Positions 11,521-23,266 are shown, numbered from the stretch's first letter. The stretch: DNA of 64,000 nucleotides from Sordaria brevicollis (GCA_033439795.1 JAUTDP010000004.1:992001-1056000); one strand, 5' to 3'. Notes: generated by a model from the letters alone, not told the origin. Made by a program: numbers and translations.

Positions 11521-11565
11521 GGTTTTGGCGTTGGCGTGGGCGTTGGCGTTGACGTTGGCTTGGGG
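11521..11565. repeat. GGCGTT-type 6-bp minisatellite
   Basis: Imperfect tandem copies of TTGGCG/TGGGCG/TTGACG run across this stretch, about seven units. Not in a recognised gene. Confidence 0.75.
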
Positions 11566-11639
11566 TGCTGGGCTAATAGGGCGGCTAACTAAGATGGAAA
11601 ATGCAAAGGAGAAGAAAAGTTGGCAGGCGCAGCAAACAT

Positions 11640-11722
11640 TTTCGAAGGAGTGCAGTTTGGGTTGTCCTGCTTTTACAGGGACCGGCGATTTCCGACCTGA
11701 TGCGGAAGGAGCAACACAGCAC
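11640..11722. repeat. 3'-flank segment shared with 12945-13034
   Basis: Sequence after copy E resembles sequence after relic F: both contain a GTCC(T/C)GC(T/T)TT-like stretch and end in the shared TGATGCGGAAGGAGCA (11699-11714 and about 13016-13031). This supports duplication of a gene-plus-flank unit. Confidence 0.55.
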
Positions 11723-12239
11723 GAAGGATGCGACCGTTTCAATTTCATACACTAACACGAGGCTCCTTGGCAAGCTCATTTTCTCTTAATTTCAGTTACT
11801 GTTTTTCTCAGTTTCTTTTTCATTATTATTCGCTTCTCTTGATGCGTTTCGCTTCCGAATCTTCTTTGTTCAGTAAACCTCACCTTTCAATCTTGGCAAG
11901 CGTTCCAACAAAAAAAAAAGACCTGTTTTCCCGCTACAGTTGGCAGTTTCTATGTTCTCATGCATGGCTACCTACCTGTAAATGCACTTACTTTTTCGAT
12001 TGTATCTCTCGGTTACCTTTTTTTACTGCTGTATATGATATCGTAGATTCGACAGGCAACAATCACTGTCTCAATTCAACCGAATGCATTGTGTTATCCT
12101 TACTCGGTGATGCACTCCACGAGGTCAAGAGCGTGATGACACGCAAGCATATATACACCCAATCAACATACAAGTGGTAACCCACCAATTGTTCCATTTA
12201 AACCCATGGAACCAGGGCAAACCCAAAGCCTGGCCGTAG

Positions 12240-12600
12240 ACAGCATCCTTTTGCTACAGCGACGTAGGGTGCGCAAAGACCGCGATGAGTCCCGTCATTT
12301 AGGCGATTACTTCAACACCCTGAAGAAGCAACATCGTACTCGGAAGGAGGAAATGGCCGACGGCAGCCACCGCAGGGTTATTGTCATGTGCTGGGATGCA
12401 GGTGACGAGTTAAGCCTGCTCAAGGACTACTCCTCCGATTTCCTTGAGCGCAAACCTGAAGACATTAAACTGTGGGACTTGCAGCTTTGGTCTCCTGTCC
12501 TGAAGCGGTTCGGCGACTAAGAGAGGACCGGAGCGGAAAAGTTTTACAAGACAATAGGAATCATCGGCGCGCAGGGTCATGAGAGTACCATGCACAATGT
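12240..12600 (+). pseudogene. DEDDh exonuclease-like, relic F
   Basis: Fragment closest to copy E. It begins with FCYSDVGCAKTAMSP (copy E: FCYSTVKQGPE) in one frame with an in-frame TAG. It then shifts frame into YFNTLKKQHRTRKEE...RRVIVMCWDAGDE, which keeps the ExoII WDA, and IKLWDLQLWSPVLKRFGD. An in-frame TAA at about 12518 replaces the expected codon before ERTGAEKFYKTIGIIG. Homology stops at MHN, just where the ExoIII motif begins (about 12600). Both ends are missing, so it is a non-functional remnant. Confidence 0.8.
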
Positions 12601-14052
12601 CTTTTTGCTGCCATTTACAGCGGTAACATACATAAGGGGCCCGGGACTCGGGGGCGACTCCGGAGGATGGGAAGGATGAGTGGAGTGGAAGATTGGATAC
12701 TGTCCAAGGGGAATGCGTAGTTGCTTACTTAGGTGATAGGTATGTTCTGTGAATTCTACTTAGCAGTCATTGAGGGAGTACCATCACATTTCGAACCGGG
12801 GAGTTGTTGATGAACTGGACATGCGGCTTCAAAGACGCAAGTAACATTGCAACTTCCAAGCGGAACAATTTCAGGGAAAGAGTAGAAGTCTGCAGAAGAT
12901 ACTGCTATTTTAACGCGCTTTGTAAAACTGGCAAGCGCAAAAGTTATTTTGGAGTCGTTGGAGTTGAGTGTCCCGCTTTCGGAGCAGGGGAACCAGCTCT
13001 CCGGAGTCTGGACATGATGCGGAAGGAGCATGCCAGCTTGGATGGGCGTTAGTGCATCTGGCGACGTCGGTACCTTCCTTGGTCATTCTTCAATTCCTCT
13101 TCTCAATCATCCGTTTTCTCCTCATTTCTTTCGGAAACATCTCAGCTCAACCAAAAGTCATCTCTCATCATTTCGTATTCGAGACAGCTTCAGCGCAGAC
13201 ACGAAGCCACATAACAGTCTCCCTTGCCTTGACTCGCCCCACGACCATTGCTTCTGGTCATTACAAGACATTATTTCTCGCATACTTGTCCACACACTCG
13301 ATGAGAATAGCACGTTCTTTTAAGATGCCGTTCATGTTTACAATACCACGGGCTACTCAAATTGCAGTTTATGCACTGCAAGTGTGGAGAGCTACATGCA
13401 AATCTTGCACGCATCCAACCGTTTTTCAGGATTTCCGCTGACTTTCCTCGTTTTCCAGGCTCACCCCGCGCAAGGCAATTTGGCCCCGGCGGGCGTGTGA
13501 ACCTTCCTGTGCCCATTTGACCACCGCGCCTTCACGTAACTCCCATTCACCCTTCCAAGACGCTCAGGGCACCAACCTGCAAATTGGATCTTGTGGGGCC
13601 AAACCCGTTTACCATGGGAGAAGGTTTGCACCATGGACATCGGATTCCCCCGCCAAGATGGGAACCTCGAGCAATTCACCGAGTTTTGGCTAGTTCACCA
13701 TGTCCACCATTCAGTGCCTTATTTGGCTGGCACTTCACTTCCCCCTTATTCACTTCTCATGCACGGGATCTAGCGTGGAAAAGGGCCCACGTCTGGGTCC
13801 AAGAATTTCCTACTTAATGGGCCCTGCCCACCACGCTTCTCTTCCAGCTTGTCTGCTTGGATTTTTTTTTCCAGAATTATATACAACGTCCCAAAGATTC
13901 ACTTGCCCACATCCTACAAGCAAGCCCAGATCTCCCCGCTCACGCGAAACATTCACACACCGATTACCCACACCCAAGTAAGTCGTGCTGGCAACCTCTT
14001 CTTTTGCACCAGCTAACACAACTACTCAACGGCAGACCATACCAACACCACA
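12601..14052. other. intergenic before copy G
   Basis: No supported gene. Contains the diverged repeat of the copy E 3' flank (12945-13034). A TTATATAC sequence near 13877-13884, about 170 bp before the copy G start, could be a TATA element, and a T-run precedes it. Confidence 0.5.
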
Positions 14053-15495
14053 ATGTCTGACACCATGTCCGCCAAGGGCTCTTCCAGCGAGGCCAAGGTT
14101 ACTGGGCCTGCTCCTGTCCCAGCTCCTTATCCGGAGGTCAAAGGCTTTAGGAGTTTGAAGATGTTCCAAGCCACGTGGCTCGACACCGTCGTCGTCGGGA
14201 TCGACCTGGAAGGGATTGACCATCGAAACAACGGGCTCGAGAACTGGGAAAAAATCTCGGAGGTCGGTGTCTCATACTTCGACTACAGAGACTTCCCTCC
14301 CCGGTCTGCGAGCACCCCGAGAGCTGAGAGACTGTCCAACTTGACGAAGCTGATTACCAGCCACCACATCATTATCAAGCGGTGGCGCAATTTTGACGAG
14401 GTTACCTGCCCGGCCCGCTACCATCAGTCTACGGGCAAGTCCCACACAGCGATGCCTTACCACTGTATGGTCGCCGAGTCCCAGTTTCGTACGCACGAGG
14501 AGGCCATCTCGGACATTGACCGGATCCTCCGCGAGTTGTCCACTCGCAACTTGACCGATGAGGAGAGAGAGGCAGGAAAGACCCGCACGGTTCTGGTTCT
14601 CTACTGGGACGCGCGTATGGAATCAACTTGGTTCCATGATATGGGGTTCAACGTCCGCGCCTACGGAGCGATTGAATGGGATTTCCAAAAATGGAAGCCG
14701 TTCCGGTCTAGAAATGGCAAAGCCAAGACCGGAGGAGCGGAAGCCTTCACAAGTCTCGGGGTCTGTCTTAAACCTGCTGCAGACGGCAAAGGGGCGCTAC
14801 ACAACGCTACCAACGATACGTTTGCCCAGGTCGTCGCATTTCTTCGTTTCATGGCGATGACAGAGGAAGAGTGGACGACCTGGCGCGGTCGTATTTACCA
14901 TGGTCAATTCCCCGACTCTCTCGAACAGGTCGACCTGAAGTGGATCACTAAATTGCATTGGGAGAAGAATCAAGAGCTGCGCCCAGTCCTTCCCGCTGGA
15001 AAGATACCGGAAGAGGTCGAGGATATTGAGGATATTGAGGATGCTGAGGATGCTGGGCCGGTGGTCGTGCGCCACAGTATTCAGGACGACATCAACCGTG
15101 GCCTTACTGCCATCGATGCGGATGTGGCGCCGAAGGAACACAGCTGGGCTGCTATCGTCTGCAAGAGACCAGGTAATGAGCCCAAAACTACATCAGCATG
15201 GTCACCATCTGCCAGTTGGTCACCATCTACCACTTGGCCGCCGAACACCTGTGCATCGTCTTCGTTGGAGTCACCAGCCTGGGGGTGGAATTCGACCACG
15301 ACATTGGCTTCTGCGAACGATTATCAGGAGCCCCCCGCGGAGCACATGGCAGAGACAGCGACCAAGGCAAGCACTCCGGCAACGATGGTCAGTCCAAGTG
15401 ACAAGCCAAAGCCGGTCCAAGAGCCATCGCAAGCCGCCTTACACTGGGCCAAATTCCGTGCAACAAGCAGTAAACCAGTGCGACGACCTGACTGA
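14053..15495 (+). CDS. DEDDh exonuclease-like protein, copy G (intact)
   Basis: Single-exon gene of 480 aa, ATG at 14053; a second in-frame ATG lies four codons later. The exonuclease-like domain covers about residues 35-300. It keeps ExoI D51/E53 (VVGIDLEGIDH), the PYHCMVAESQF block, an ExoII-type Asp186 in LYWDARMES, EWDFQKWKPFRSRNGKAKTGG, and ExoIII H250/D255 (LHNATNDTFAQVVAF). All acidic positions are present, so catalysis is plausible. The domain is followed by an acidic (EDIEDIEDAEDA) patch, an HSWAAIVCK motif at about 363-371 matching ISWAAVAV of copy E, a Trp/Ser/Thr-rich low-complexity region and a HWAKFRATSSKP tail resembling the end of copies B and C. Substrate unknown. Confidence 0.87.
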   Translation: MSDTMSAKGSSSEAKVTGPAPVPAPYPEVKGFRSLKMFQATWLDTVVVGIDLEGIDHRNNGLENWEKISEVGVSYFDYRDFPPRSASTPRAERLSNLTKLITSHHIIIKRWRNFDEVTCPARYHQSTGKSHTAMPYHCMVAESQFRTHEEAISDIDRILRELSTRNLTDEEREAGKTRTVLVLYWDARMESTWFHDMGFNVRAYGAIEWDFQKWKPFRSRNGKAKTGGAEAFTSLGVCLKPAADGKGALHNATNDTFAQVVAFLRFMAMTEEEWTTWRGRIYHGQFPDSLEQVDLKWITKLHWEKNQELRPVLPAGKIPEEVEDIEDIEDAEDAGPVVVRHSIQDDINRGLTAIDADVAPKEHSWAAIVCKRPGNEPKTTSAWSPSASWSPSTTWPPNTCASSSLESPAWGWNSTTTLASANDYQEPPAEHMAETATKASTPATMVSPSDKPKPVQEPSQAALHWAKFRATSSKPVRRPD

Positions 15496-16194
15496 GCGTG
15501 CGGGACAAATAGTTGCGGCCAGTGGTGGAGCTGGTGGCTGGTGGGCGAGCTTGAAGCAGGCGACGAAGGATTTCGGATAAGATCATAAGAGGGCAAGTAT
15601 CCAATGGTGACGTGGGACATGGAGCAACGGAGACAAAAGTGCAAGGCAGATTCTGGACAAGGGATGCAAGACTGGACAATGGAACGAGCTTACTGAAGGC
15701 AAGATTGGAATTGGGCTATGAGTTAGCCATCTACGGTTTGGGATGGACATCTTGAAAGGTTGGTCACAGTTTGAGGTTTACTGGTTAGGTTGGTAGTGGA
15801 ATTTGATGGAATTTTAGAGGTATTCTTTGCGATTTCCATGTTTTCTCCGCACGTTTGGCTAATTCGCTCATGCTGTTGTTCATGTTTGGGCTCCTGTTAT
15901 TGACGCTTGGTTGTCAAATACTTGCGTCTCACTGTTTCCACTTGATCTCGTTTCGATTGAACGTCAATGGTTTCATCACTGACATTACCACAGGAAACTC
16001 CCATCATGCAAATTCTCAAGCACCTGACATTGGCCTTCATGAGATATAAAGTCATCTGTCATCCTGACAGTAGGGCTATATGCGTTCGACATAATCTTAT
16101 TCCAGGCGAGTCTCACGAACCCACACAACTTGCTGCGCCAAAACCAACCAGCTGGGCGGCCATTGTTGCCAAACCGGCACCTCAAGAGCCGGTC
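15496..16194. other. intergenic with a plus-strand SWAAIVA motif
   Basis: No intact gene. At about 16130-16190 the plus strand reads PKPTSWAAIVAKPAPQEP, strongly like the C-terminal motif of copies E and G (KPISWAAVAV, EHSWAAIVCK). It may be a remnant of yet another copy's tail, but nothing else of that copy is seen. Confidence 0.45.
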
Positions 16195-16480
16195 TTAGAC
16201 AATGCTCAGGGGGTGGTCGGCCCAGTTTTGAGGTTCAAGGGAGTGGACCCAGCTCAGATCCAGCGGCGCGAGTGTTGCCGTGCCCTTGATCCAGTTGTCG
16301 TAAGGTTCTTCCGTGGATTGAAGGAGATGAACGAAGCTGGCGAGCTGGGCGCACGCAATCGCTGGATTCACCGTGCATGGGGATTTGATTGCCGGGTCCT
16401 GACTGTCCCAGAATCGAGCTCCAGGGCGACAGGCCCCAACAATGGTTGACTTCGCCAGCTTCGAGGTCGAGCCAGAAACT
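16195..16480 (-). pseudogene. DEDDh exonuclease-like, relic I (inverted)
   Basis: On the minus strand, reading down from about 16480, a WSSILGQSGPGNQIPMHGESSDC stretch (given here as a pattern: WSSILG, then H-x4-D as HGESSD) aligns with copy E's STTGVLG...HNASND. After a frameshift it continues as QLASFVHLLQSTEEPYDNW and TLAPLDLSWVHSLEPQNWAD, matching copy E's QVATLARFLYMSEETFDGW and LEPLNMSWVD, and stops at TAA 16195-16197. It lies in the opposite orientation to the neighbouring copies E-G. Both ends are missing; non-functional. Confidence 0.7.
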
Positions 16481-18538
16481 CATGCCTTTGCGGCGGCCGA
16501 CTTTCCCATTTATTGACTTGGCCCGCACCCGACGTAAAAATAGGAGAGGATCCACAATATCTGTCCAGGAAAGGAAGCCGAGTCAACAAAGCCATGGATG
16601 GTCTTCGAGTCTCCAAATCTCGTGATCATCCTGCGTCTTTTGTCAGTCCAACATTCCGCGTATGACAGCGACTGACTGAATCGAGCCGAAACGGAAATGC
16701 CAGGTTCGGGAGAGGAACCGAGAGCATGGTGGAGATTCGCGAATCGTTTCACGCATCTTGCTGTCCGTAGCTCAAGTGCAAGTGGCCCGCCATCCTCCCC
16801 TTTGCCGTGCTGTGCGGGTAAAGCTTGCTGCTCGGATGAAACAAACCTGCCGCGTCCATTGACATGCCAGGAGCCAAAAATCTGCACTAACAGAAGCACC
16901 CCTCTATCATGGTACCAATCTCCACTGTAAGCGGCATCCTCTGCAGGGCAGGTACCTCAAGTCTGTTAACGACGTTTCGCAGCGCGTCCGGCTCCTTCGA
17001 CAAGGGAACAACTCTTCCGCCACGTCACTCCTTCCTGGCCAATCTCCAAAAAGATCCCCGTAAGAGAGGAAAAGCAGCTTGCTTGAGTCGGCTGTTTCGT
17101 GATAAAAAGTAAGGAATGCGCTAATAGAGCTATTGGCTGACGCTAGCAAGAATATGAAATGATATGTGCTTTGGCTGAGGGTTTCGGGGAGTGGCCAAGA
17201 AGGATGAATGATGAAAGATGGGAATGGCCCTACTGAGACTTGAATGAAGAGGACGCCGTCGTGATTCCGTGAAGACAAGGGCAGTGAATCACAACCATCA
17301 TGGCGGTGTGTCAGTCGGCAGGTGCTTTGGGATATGGAAGAAGGAAAGACTAGTGGTGTAAGTAATGAGGAAAAATTATTGTTGTGTTGAGCCGTCCGAA
17401 CGAGGGAATAAAAGACGGGCACTATAAGTAGGTGATCAGTTCACTGAAAATTTGTACTCTCTCTGCATTAAGAGAATACCTGTGTTGCTTGACTCACATT
17501 CGCCTTCACAAGCAAGCAATAAGAGGTGAAAAGAAACCAGTTTTTCTGGCCGCGCTAGGAGTCAAAATTTTGCCGATTGCACGGCGTCTCACAGTAGCAA
17601 ACGTGTCCATATAACTGCCAGCTGGAGGAAATACTGGTCAACGCTGAGAAAGGATTTGTGTTCTTCCCAAAAGATATACGAGATCGATGATGGGCAATCG
17701 GGGGGAGCGAGTGACTAAGATTGAGTCAAAGATCTGAGGTGTTCCGTAAGGGAAACAATGAGGCAAGCGCGGAGGGTATCGACTGTGAACAGTTGAGTGA
17801 GGGCAAATGATGGTGGAATGGTTTGCGAGAGAACAGCAGAGCATAGCGTCGAGGTCCAAACTGCAGGGTAATCAGCTCAAAAAGCCGGGTAGGCAGATTT
17901 GGAGCACATGTTTGCAGAGTGTCCATGACTCCATGACAATCTGTCGCCGGCAACGTTTGAGAAACGGAACGTGTAACCAGAAATCAATTGTCGTTGAACT
18001 CGCTGGCCCAAAGTCTTGGAAGTTGGCCGGCACTGACCGGCAAGCGCTGCCTGCCGGGAGTGATGTGCACGGTCCTCATCGCGACATTTGGGGCCCAAGC
18101 TCCCGCTCCCAGCAAGCTGACACGGCTGATCCAGAGTGGCGGTCCACTGGGAGGTGGGCTGTTGGCAAGTTTCAGGGCAAAAAGTCCACTGAAGGGTGGC
18201 GGTGGTTACGTCGCCAGGGGACGCGCAACGCTGAAGCCAACGGAAAGCGCTAGTCTTGTCTGGATCTTGGCTCGGACTTGGCCAGTCGTTTTTTGGTGGG
18301 AAAAAGTGTCCCAAAGAGCGAACGAGCAAGTGTCCAGTTTGGAGACAACGCCAGCACCTCCAGCTCCAACGTTGACCATATCACCACACGAGTGACCGAC
18401 ACCATCGAGGTCGATTCGTACTCCCCATCACAACCACAACGTACGCGCAACGACCACACCAGCAGACACCCCGTTCAATGCCGTCTCTATAGTGTCGACA
18501 ACCCACCCCCCCAAACCGCCTGCCGTCGAACCGCTATC
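16481..18538. other. intergenic upstream of the P5A ATPase
   Basis: About 2 kb with no gene supported. The last 120 bases before 18539 are C/A-rich (CACCCCCCC, CACAACC), as is common in 5' leaders of well-expressed fungal genes. Confidence 0.5.
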
Positions 18539-21500
18539 ATGGCGCCGCTCGTCGACAACGCGCAGATCCAGTCTGCCGAGTTGTTGAGGCCGCTGCCTCT
18601 CTACCTCCACGCCTACATCTGGCCCTTTGCAATCATATGGCCCATCTTCTTCCGCTACTACCTCGACCAAGAACTCTACGATAAGCACATCAACGGCCAG
18701 GAATGGACCTTTGTCTGGTCCGGCACCATCATCACCGTCCAGACCCTCGTCTGGCTCTGCACCCACTGGAACATCAACCTCCGCGCCGCCTTCACCGCGA
18801 AGAAGGCCAGCTCCGTTCAGGATGCTGAGTTGATCAAGGTCATTCCGGTCACCAACGCCGGTATTGCCGATATCTGCCCTATCGTGTGCGATACTGTGAG
18901 TTCGGCCCCTTATCAAGCCAGCCCGACAGAGACAAGAAGAGACTGTTTGCTAACTCGAGAACACGCAACAGGCCGGAGGCAAGACCAACACCTCGTTCCT
19001 CTTCCAGAAGCGCCGATTCCTCTACAATCCCGAGACCAAGACCTTCAGCACCCTCACGTACCAGATCGATTCCGAGCCCAAGCCCAAGCTTGAGGTCTTC
19101 CAAAAGTCCAAGGGTATCTCGACCGCTTCGGAGCTCGACCGGCTGGAGCAGCACTATGGCACGAACACGTTCGATATCCCCGTTCCTACCTTTACCGAGC
19201 TCTTCAAGGAGCACGCCGTCGCTCCCTTCTTCGTGTTCCAGGTCTTCTGCGTCGGTTTGTGGATGCTGGACGAATACTGGTACTACTCACTCTTTACCCT
19301 CTTCATGCTCGTCGTATTCGAGAGCACCGTCGTCTGGCAGCGCCAGCGCACCCTTAACGAGTTCCGCAGCATGAGCATCAAGCCCTACGAGATCTACGTC
19401 TACCGCCTCGGCAAGTGGACCGAGACCACGAGCGACAAGCTTCTTCCCGGAGATCTTGTCTCGGTTACCCGTACAAAGGAGGACAGCGGTGTTGCTTGCG
19501 ACATGATCTTGGTTGAGGGAACTGCCATTGTCAACGAGGCTATGCTTTCCGGCGAGAGTACTCCTCTGTTGAAGGACTCCATCCAGCTCCGCCCCGGTGA
19601 GGCCCAGATTGATCCCGAGGGTCTTGACAAGAACGCTTTTCTCTGGGGTGGCACCAAGGTCCTCCAGATCACCCACGGCAACCCCGATGAGGAGAAGCCC
19701 AAGCTTGCGTCTGGTGTCCCTACTCCTCCCGATAACGGCGCCATGGCTATCGTTACCAAGACCGGATTCGAGACTTCCCAGGGTAGCTTGGTTCGCACCA
19801 TGATCTACTCGACCGAGCGCGTCTCCGCCAACAACGTCGAGGCTCTCTTCTTCATTCTCTTCCTCCTGATCTTCGCCCTTGCCGCCTCTTGGTACGTTTG
19901 GGATGAGGGTGTGCGCAAGGATCGCAAGCGCTCCAAGCTCCTGCTCGACTGCGTCTTGATCGTCACCAGTGTCGTTCCTCCTGAGCTGCCCATGGAGCTT
20001 AGTTTGGCTGTCAACACCAGTTTGTCCGCCCTGGCCAAGTTCGCCATCTTCTGCACTGAGCCCTTCAGAATCCCCTTCGCTGGCCGCATCGATGTTGCCT
20101 GCTTCGACAAGACCGGTACTCTCACCGGCGAGGACCTTGTTGTTGAGGGTATTGCTGGTCTTGGGCTCGGGCACTCCGGTACCGACACCCCCCGCGAGTC
20201 CGATGGTGCTCACAGCCACATGACCCCTGTTGACGAGGCCGGTTTGGAGACAACCCTCGTTTTGGCCACCGCTCACGCTCTTGTTCGCCTTGACGAGGGA
20301 GACATTGTTGGTGACCCCATGGAGAAGGCTACTCTTACTGCCCTCGGTTGGTCCCTTGGCCGGAATGATATGCTCAAGACCAAGGAGGGTGCCAAGAGCA
20401 CTGTCAACGGCACCGTTCAGGTCAAGCGCCGCTTCCAGTTCTCCAGTGCTCTCAAGCGCCAGAGTTCCGTCGCCACTATCAACGCTACCGATTCCAAGAC
20501 TGGTCAGAGACTCCGCGGCACCTTTGTTGGTGTCAAGGGTGCGCCCGAGACGATCATGAAGATGCTCGTTAACATTCCCAAGGACTACGAAGAGACCTAC
20601 AAGTACTTTACCCGTCGCGGTTCCCGTGTTCTGGCTCTCGCCTACAAGCAACTGTCTACTGAAAATGAGCTGGGTGCCAGCAGGATCAACGACCTCAAGC
20701 GCGAGAACGTCGAGGCCGACCTCACCTTTGCCGGTTTCCTTGTCCTTCAGTGCCCTCTCAAGGAGGACGCCAAGCAGGCCGTCCAGATGCTCAACGAGAG
20801 CAGCCACCGTGTCGTCATGATTACCGGCGATAACCCGCTTACCGCCGTCCATGTCGCCCGCGAGGTAGAGATTGTCGACCGTGATGTTCTTATTCTGGAT
20901 TCCCCTGAGCACAGCGCCCACGGCGAGGAGAAGCTCATCTGGCGCAGCGTCGATGACAAGGTCAACATCGAAGTCGATCCAACCAAGCCCATCGACCCTG
21001 AGATCATCAAGACGAAGGACCTTTGCGTTACCGGTTACGCTCTCGCCAAGTTCAAGGGACAGGTTGGCTGGAAGACTCTTCTTCGCTACACTTGGGTTTA
21101 CGCTCGTGTTTCCCCCAAGCAGAAGGAAGACATTCTTCTCGGTCTTAAGGATATGGGTTACTACACTCTGATGGCTGGTGACGGTACCAACGATGTCGGT
21201 GCTCTCAAGCAGGCTCACATTGGTGTTGCCCTCCTCAACGGTACTCAGGAAGATCTCGTCCGCATTGCCGAACACGCTCGCAACAACAAGATCAAGGATA
21301 TGTACCAGAAGCAGGTTGATCTTATGAAGCGCTGGGGCCAACCCGCTCCTCCTGTGCCCGCTCTCATCGCTCACCTCTACCCTGCTGGACCTTCCAACCC
21401 GCACTACAACGCTGCTATGGAGCGTGAGGCCAAGAAGAAGGGTGTCACTGTGGAGAAGCTTGCCAAGACCCTCAAGCATGATGCTCCTATGGAGACTGTT

Positions 21501-22574
21501 ACCTCCCCTGCTGCCCAAGCTCTCATCAACCAGGATCCCAAGCAGAGAAATCAGGCTGCGGCTGCCCAGAAGGCATCCAGCTTTGCTGACAAGCTTACCT
21601 CTGGTATGATGGACATGGAGATGGATGACGACGAGCCCCCTACGCTCAAGCTCGGTGATGCTTCCGTCGCTGCTCCCTTCACCTCCAAGCTTCGCAACGT
21701 TATCGCCATTCCCAACATCATCCGTCAAGGCCGCTGCACCCTGGTTGCCACGATTCAGATGTACAAGATTCTTGCTCTCAACTGCTTGATCAGCGCCTAC
21801 TCTTTGTCTGTTCTCTACTTGGAGGGTATCAAGTTTGGTGATGGTCAGATTACCATCAGCGGTATGCTCATGAGCGTCTGCTTCCTGTCTATCTCTCGCG
21901 CCAAGTCGGTCGAGGGTCTCTCTAAGGAGCGCCCCCAGCCCAACATCTTCAACTTTTACATCATCGGTTCGATCCTCGGCCAGTTCGCCGTCCACGTCGT
22001 AACGCTCATCTACATTGCTCGTTTCTGCGACCAGCTCGAGCCTCGCTCCGAGAGCATTGACCTCGAGGCCGAGTTCACTCCTTCGCTTCTCAACTCTGCT
22101 GTCTACCTCCTCCAGCTCATCCAGCAGATCTCCACTTTCGCCGTCAACTACCAGGGCCGTCCCTTCCGTGAGTCCCTCTCTGAGAACAAGGGCATGTTTT
22201 ACGGTATCGTCGGTGTCACCGCCATTGCTTTTGCTTGCTCCACCGAGATGGTTCCCGAGCTCAACGAGGCGATGAAGCTTGTTCCGTTCAAGGACGAGTT
22301 CAAGTGGACCATGACCATTGTCATGATTTTGGATTACGTTGCCTGCTGGCTCATTGAGGTTGTCTTCAAGTACTTGTTCAGCGACCTCAAGGCCCGCGAC
22401 ATTGCCGTGCGCCGCGAGGACCAGCTTGAGCGTGAGAAGATCCGCAAGGCGGAGGAGATTTTGAAGCTTGAAGAGGAGAAGAAGAAGAAGGAAGAGGAGG
22501 AGGAGAGACTCAGGATGGAGAAGGTGGCTGAGTTTGAAAGGAAGTTGCGGGCGAGGATGGGTGTGAGTAACTGA
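18539..22574 (+). CDS. SPF1: P5A-type transporting ATPase, ER (Spf1 orthologue)
   Basis: Two exons, 18539-18895 and 18972-22574, with a 76-nt GTGAGT...CAG intron; 1319 aa, the usual length for fungal Spf1. The start is the only in-frame ATG before the conserved LRPLPLYLHAYIWPFAIIWP. P-type ATPase landmarks: LSGES at 311-315 (actuator loop), the P5A-specific PPELPMELSLAVNTSL in M4 (P455-P456), the phosphorylated Asp498 in DKTGTLTG, MITGDNPLTA, and AGDGTNDVGALK at about 855-866. Additional N-terminal hydrophobic segments and a Lys/Glu-rich cytosolic C-terminal coiled coil (EEEKKKKEEEEE) are present. Known role of the family: ER-resident dislocase that removes mistargeted or misinserted transmembrane helices, supporting ER and sterol homeostasis. 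A long open frame on the opposite strand is a by-product of codon bias. Confidence 0.97.
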
Positions 22575-23266
22575 GGTCGTGGCACATCTTGATGAAGAAA
22601 GTTATGACTTTACATGACATGACAGATAAAAATTTGGGGGATGTTGTTGTGAACTGGATATAACTATTAACTACATCTTTTATAATTGGGAGAGACAAGA
22701 TAGAATTGGTGGTTGTACAATACGATACATTTTGGGATAGACTATGAAGCTGTACGCTAGTTGTTCCTTATCGTGATCATTGAGCCAAATGGTGACCCAA
22801 TTGACAGACCAACTGACGATCCTGAAAATTATCGAGGCTCTTCGCTTCGGGATGAATTGGCCCTTTTACCCGGATGCAACATGTGATTGACTTTGCAGTG
22901 CAGTGTTGGCTGGTTGGCGTTGTTGAGATTTGGGGGAGAGTGCACAGACCACATAAGTCCTTCGGTGGTGTTGTCCTCGGCGGAAAGTGAGTGCCTCAGG
23001 CCTCTTATGTCACACCTCCACAGCGCACAAGCTGGCAGGGCGGGGTATCCCCAGCCGACCTTTCCGAAATGTGACCGGCAACGCTAAACCGGATTGGGCG
23101 GCCCCAGGAACGGAGACGATTCGTTGCACTGGCAGCTTCCATACAACATTTCGCGCGCGCGGCCGAGATTCCAACTTTTGATTCTCTTCTTCTTTTTCTT
23201 CTTTTCTTTCTTTTCTCTTCCCAACCGTCGTTACAACTTTCAGTCACGTCGTCCACCATCGCAACC
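22575..23266. other. intergenic between P5A ATPase and malate dehydrogenase
   Basis: 3' flank of the ATPase and promoter of the downstream gene. The only recognisable element is a pyrimidine tract close to the malate dehydrogenase start. Confidence 0.6.
23181..23222 (+). promoter_or_regulatory. CT-rich tract upstream of malate dehydrogenase
   Basis: An almost pure pyrimidine run (TTCTTCTTTTTCTTCTTTTC and onwards) ends about 45 bp before the ATG. Such tracts are typical just upstream of transcription starts of highly expressed filamentous-fungal genes. Confidence 0.6.

Larger units (their letters stand above)
11264..12239. other. intergenic between copies E and F
   Basis: No gene. It contains a TTGGCG-type minisatellite at 11521-11565 and a segment (about 11640-11722) that recurs in diverged form after relic F. 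A T-rich stretch follows at 11780-11850. Confidence 0.5.

Noticed and set aside
18278..18538. In-frame upstream extension of the P5A ATPase
   Set aside because: The frame is open but contains no ATG before 18539, and the extension lacks the conservation expected of the family's N-terminus.
19287..21995. A 902-codon open frame on the minus strand across the P5A ATPase gene
   Set aside because: It mirrors the ATPase coding sequence. C-ending codon bias on the sense strand removes stops from the antisense frame. It has no independent start context, domain or introns.
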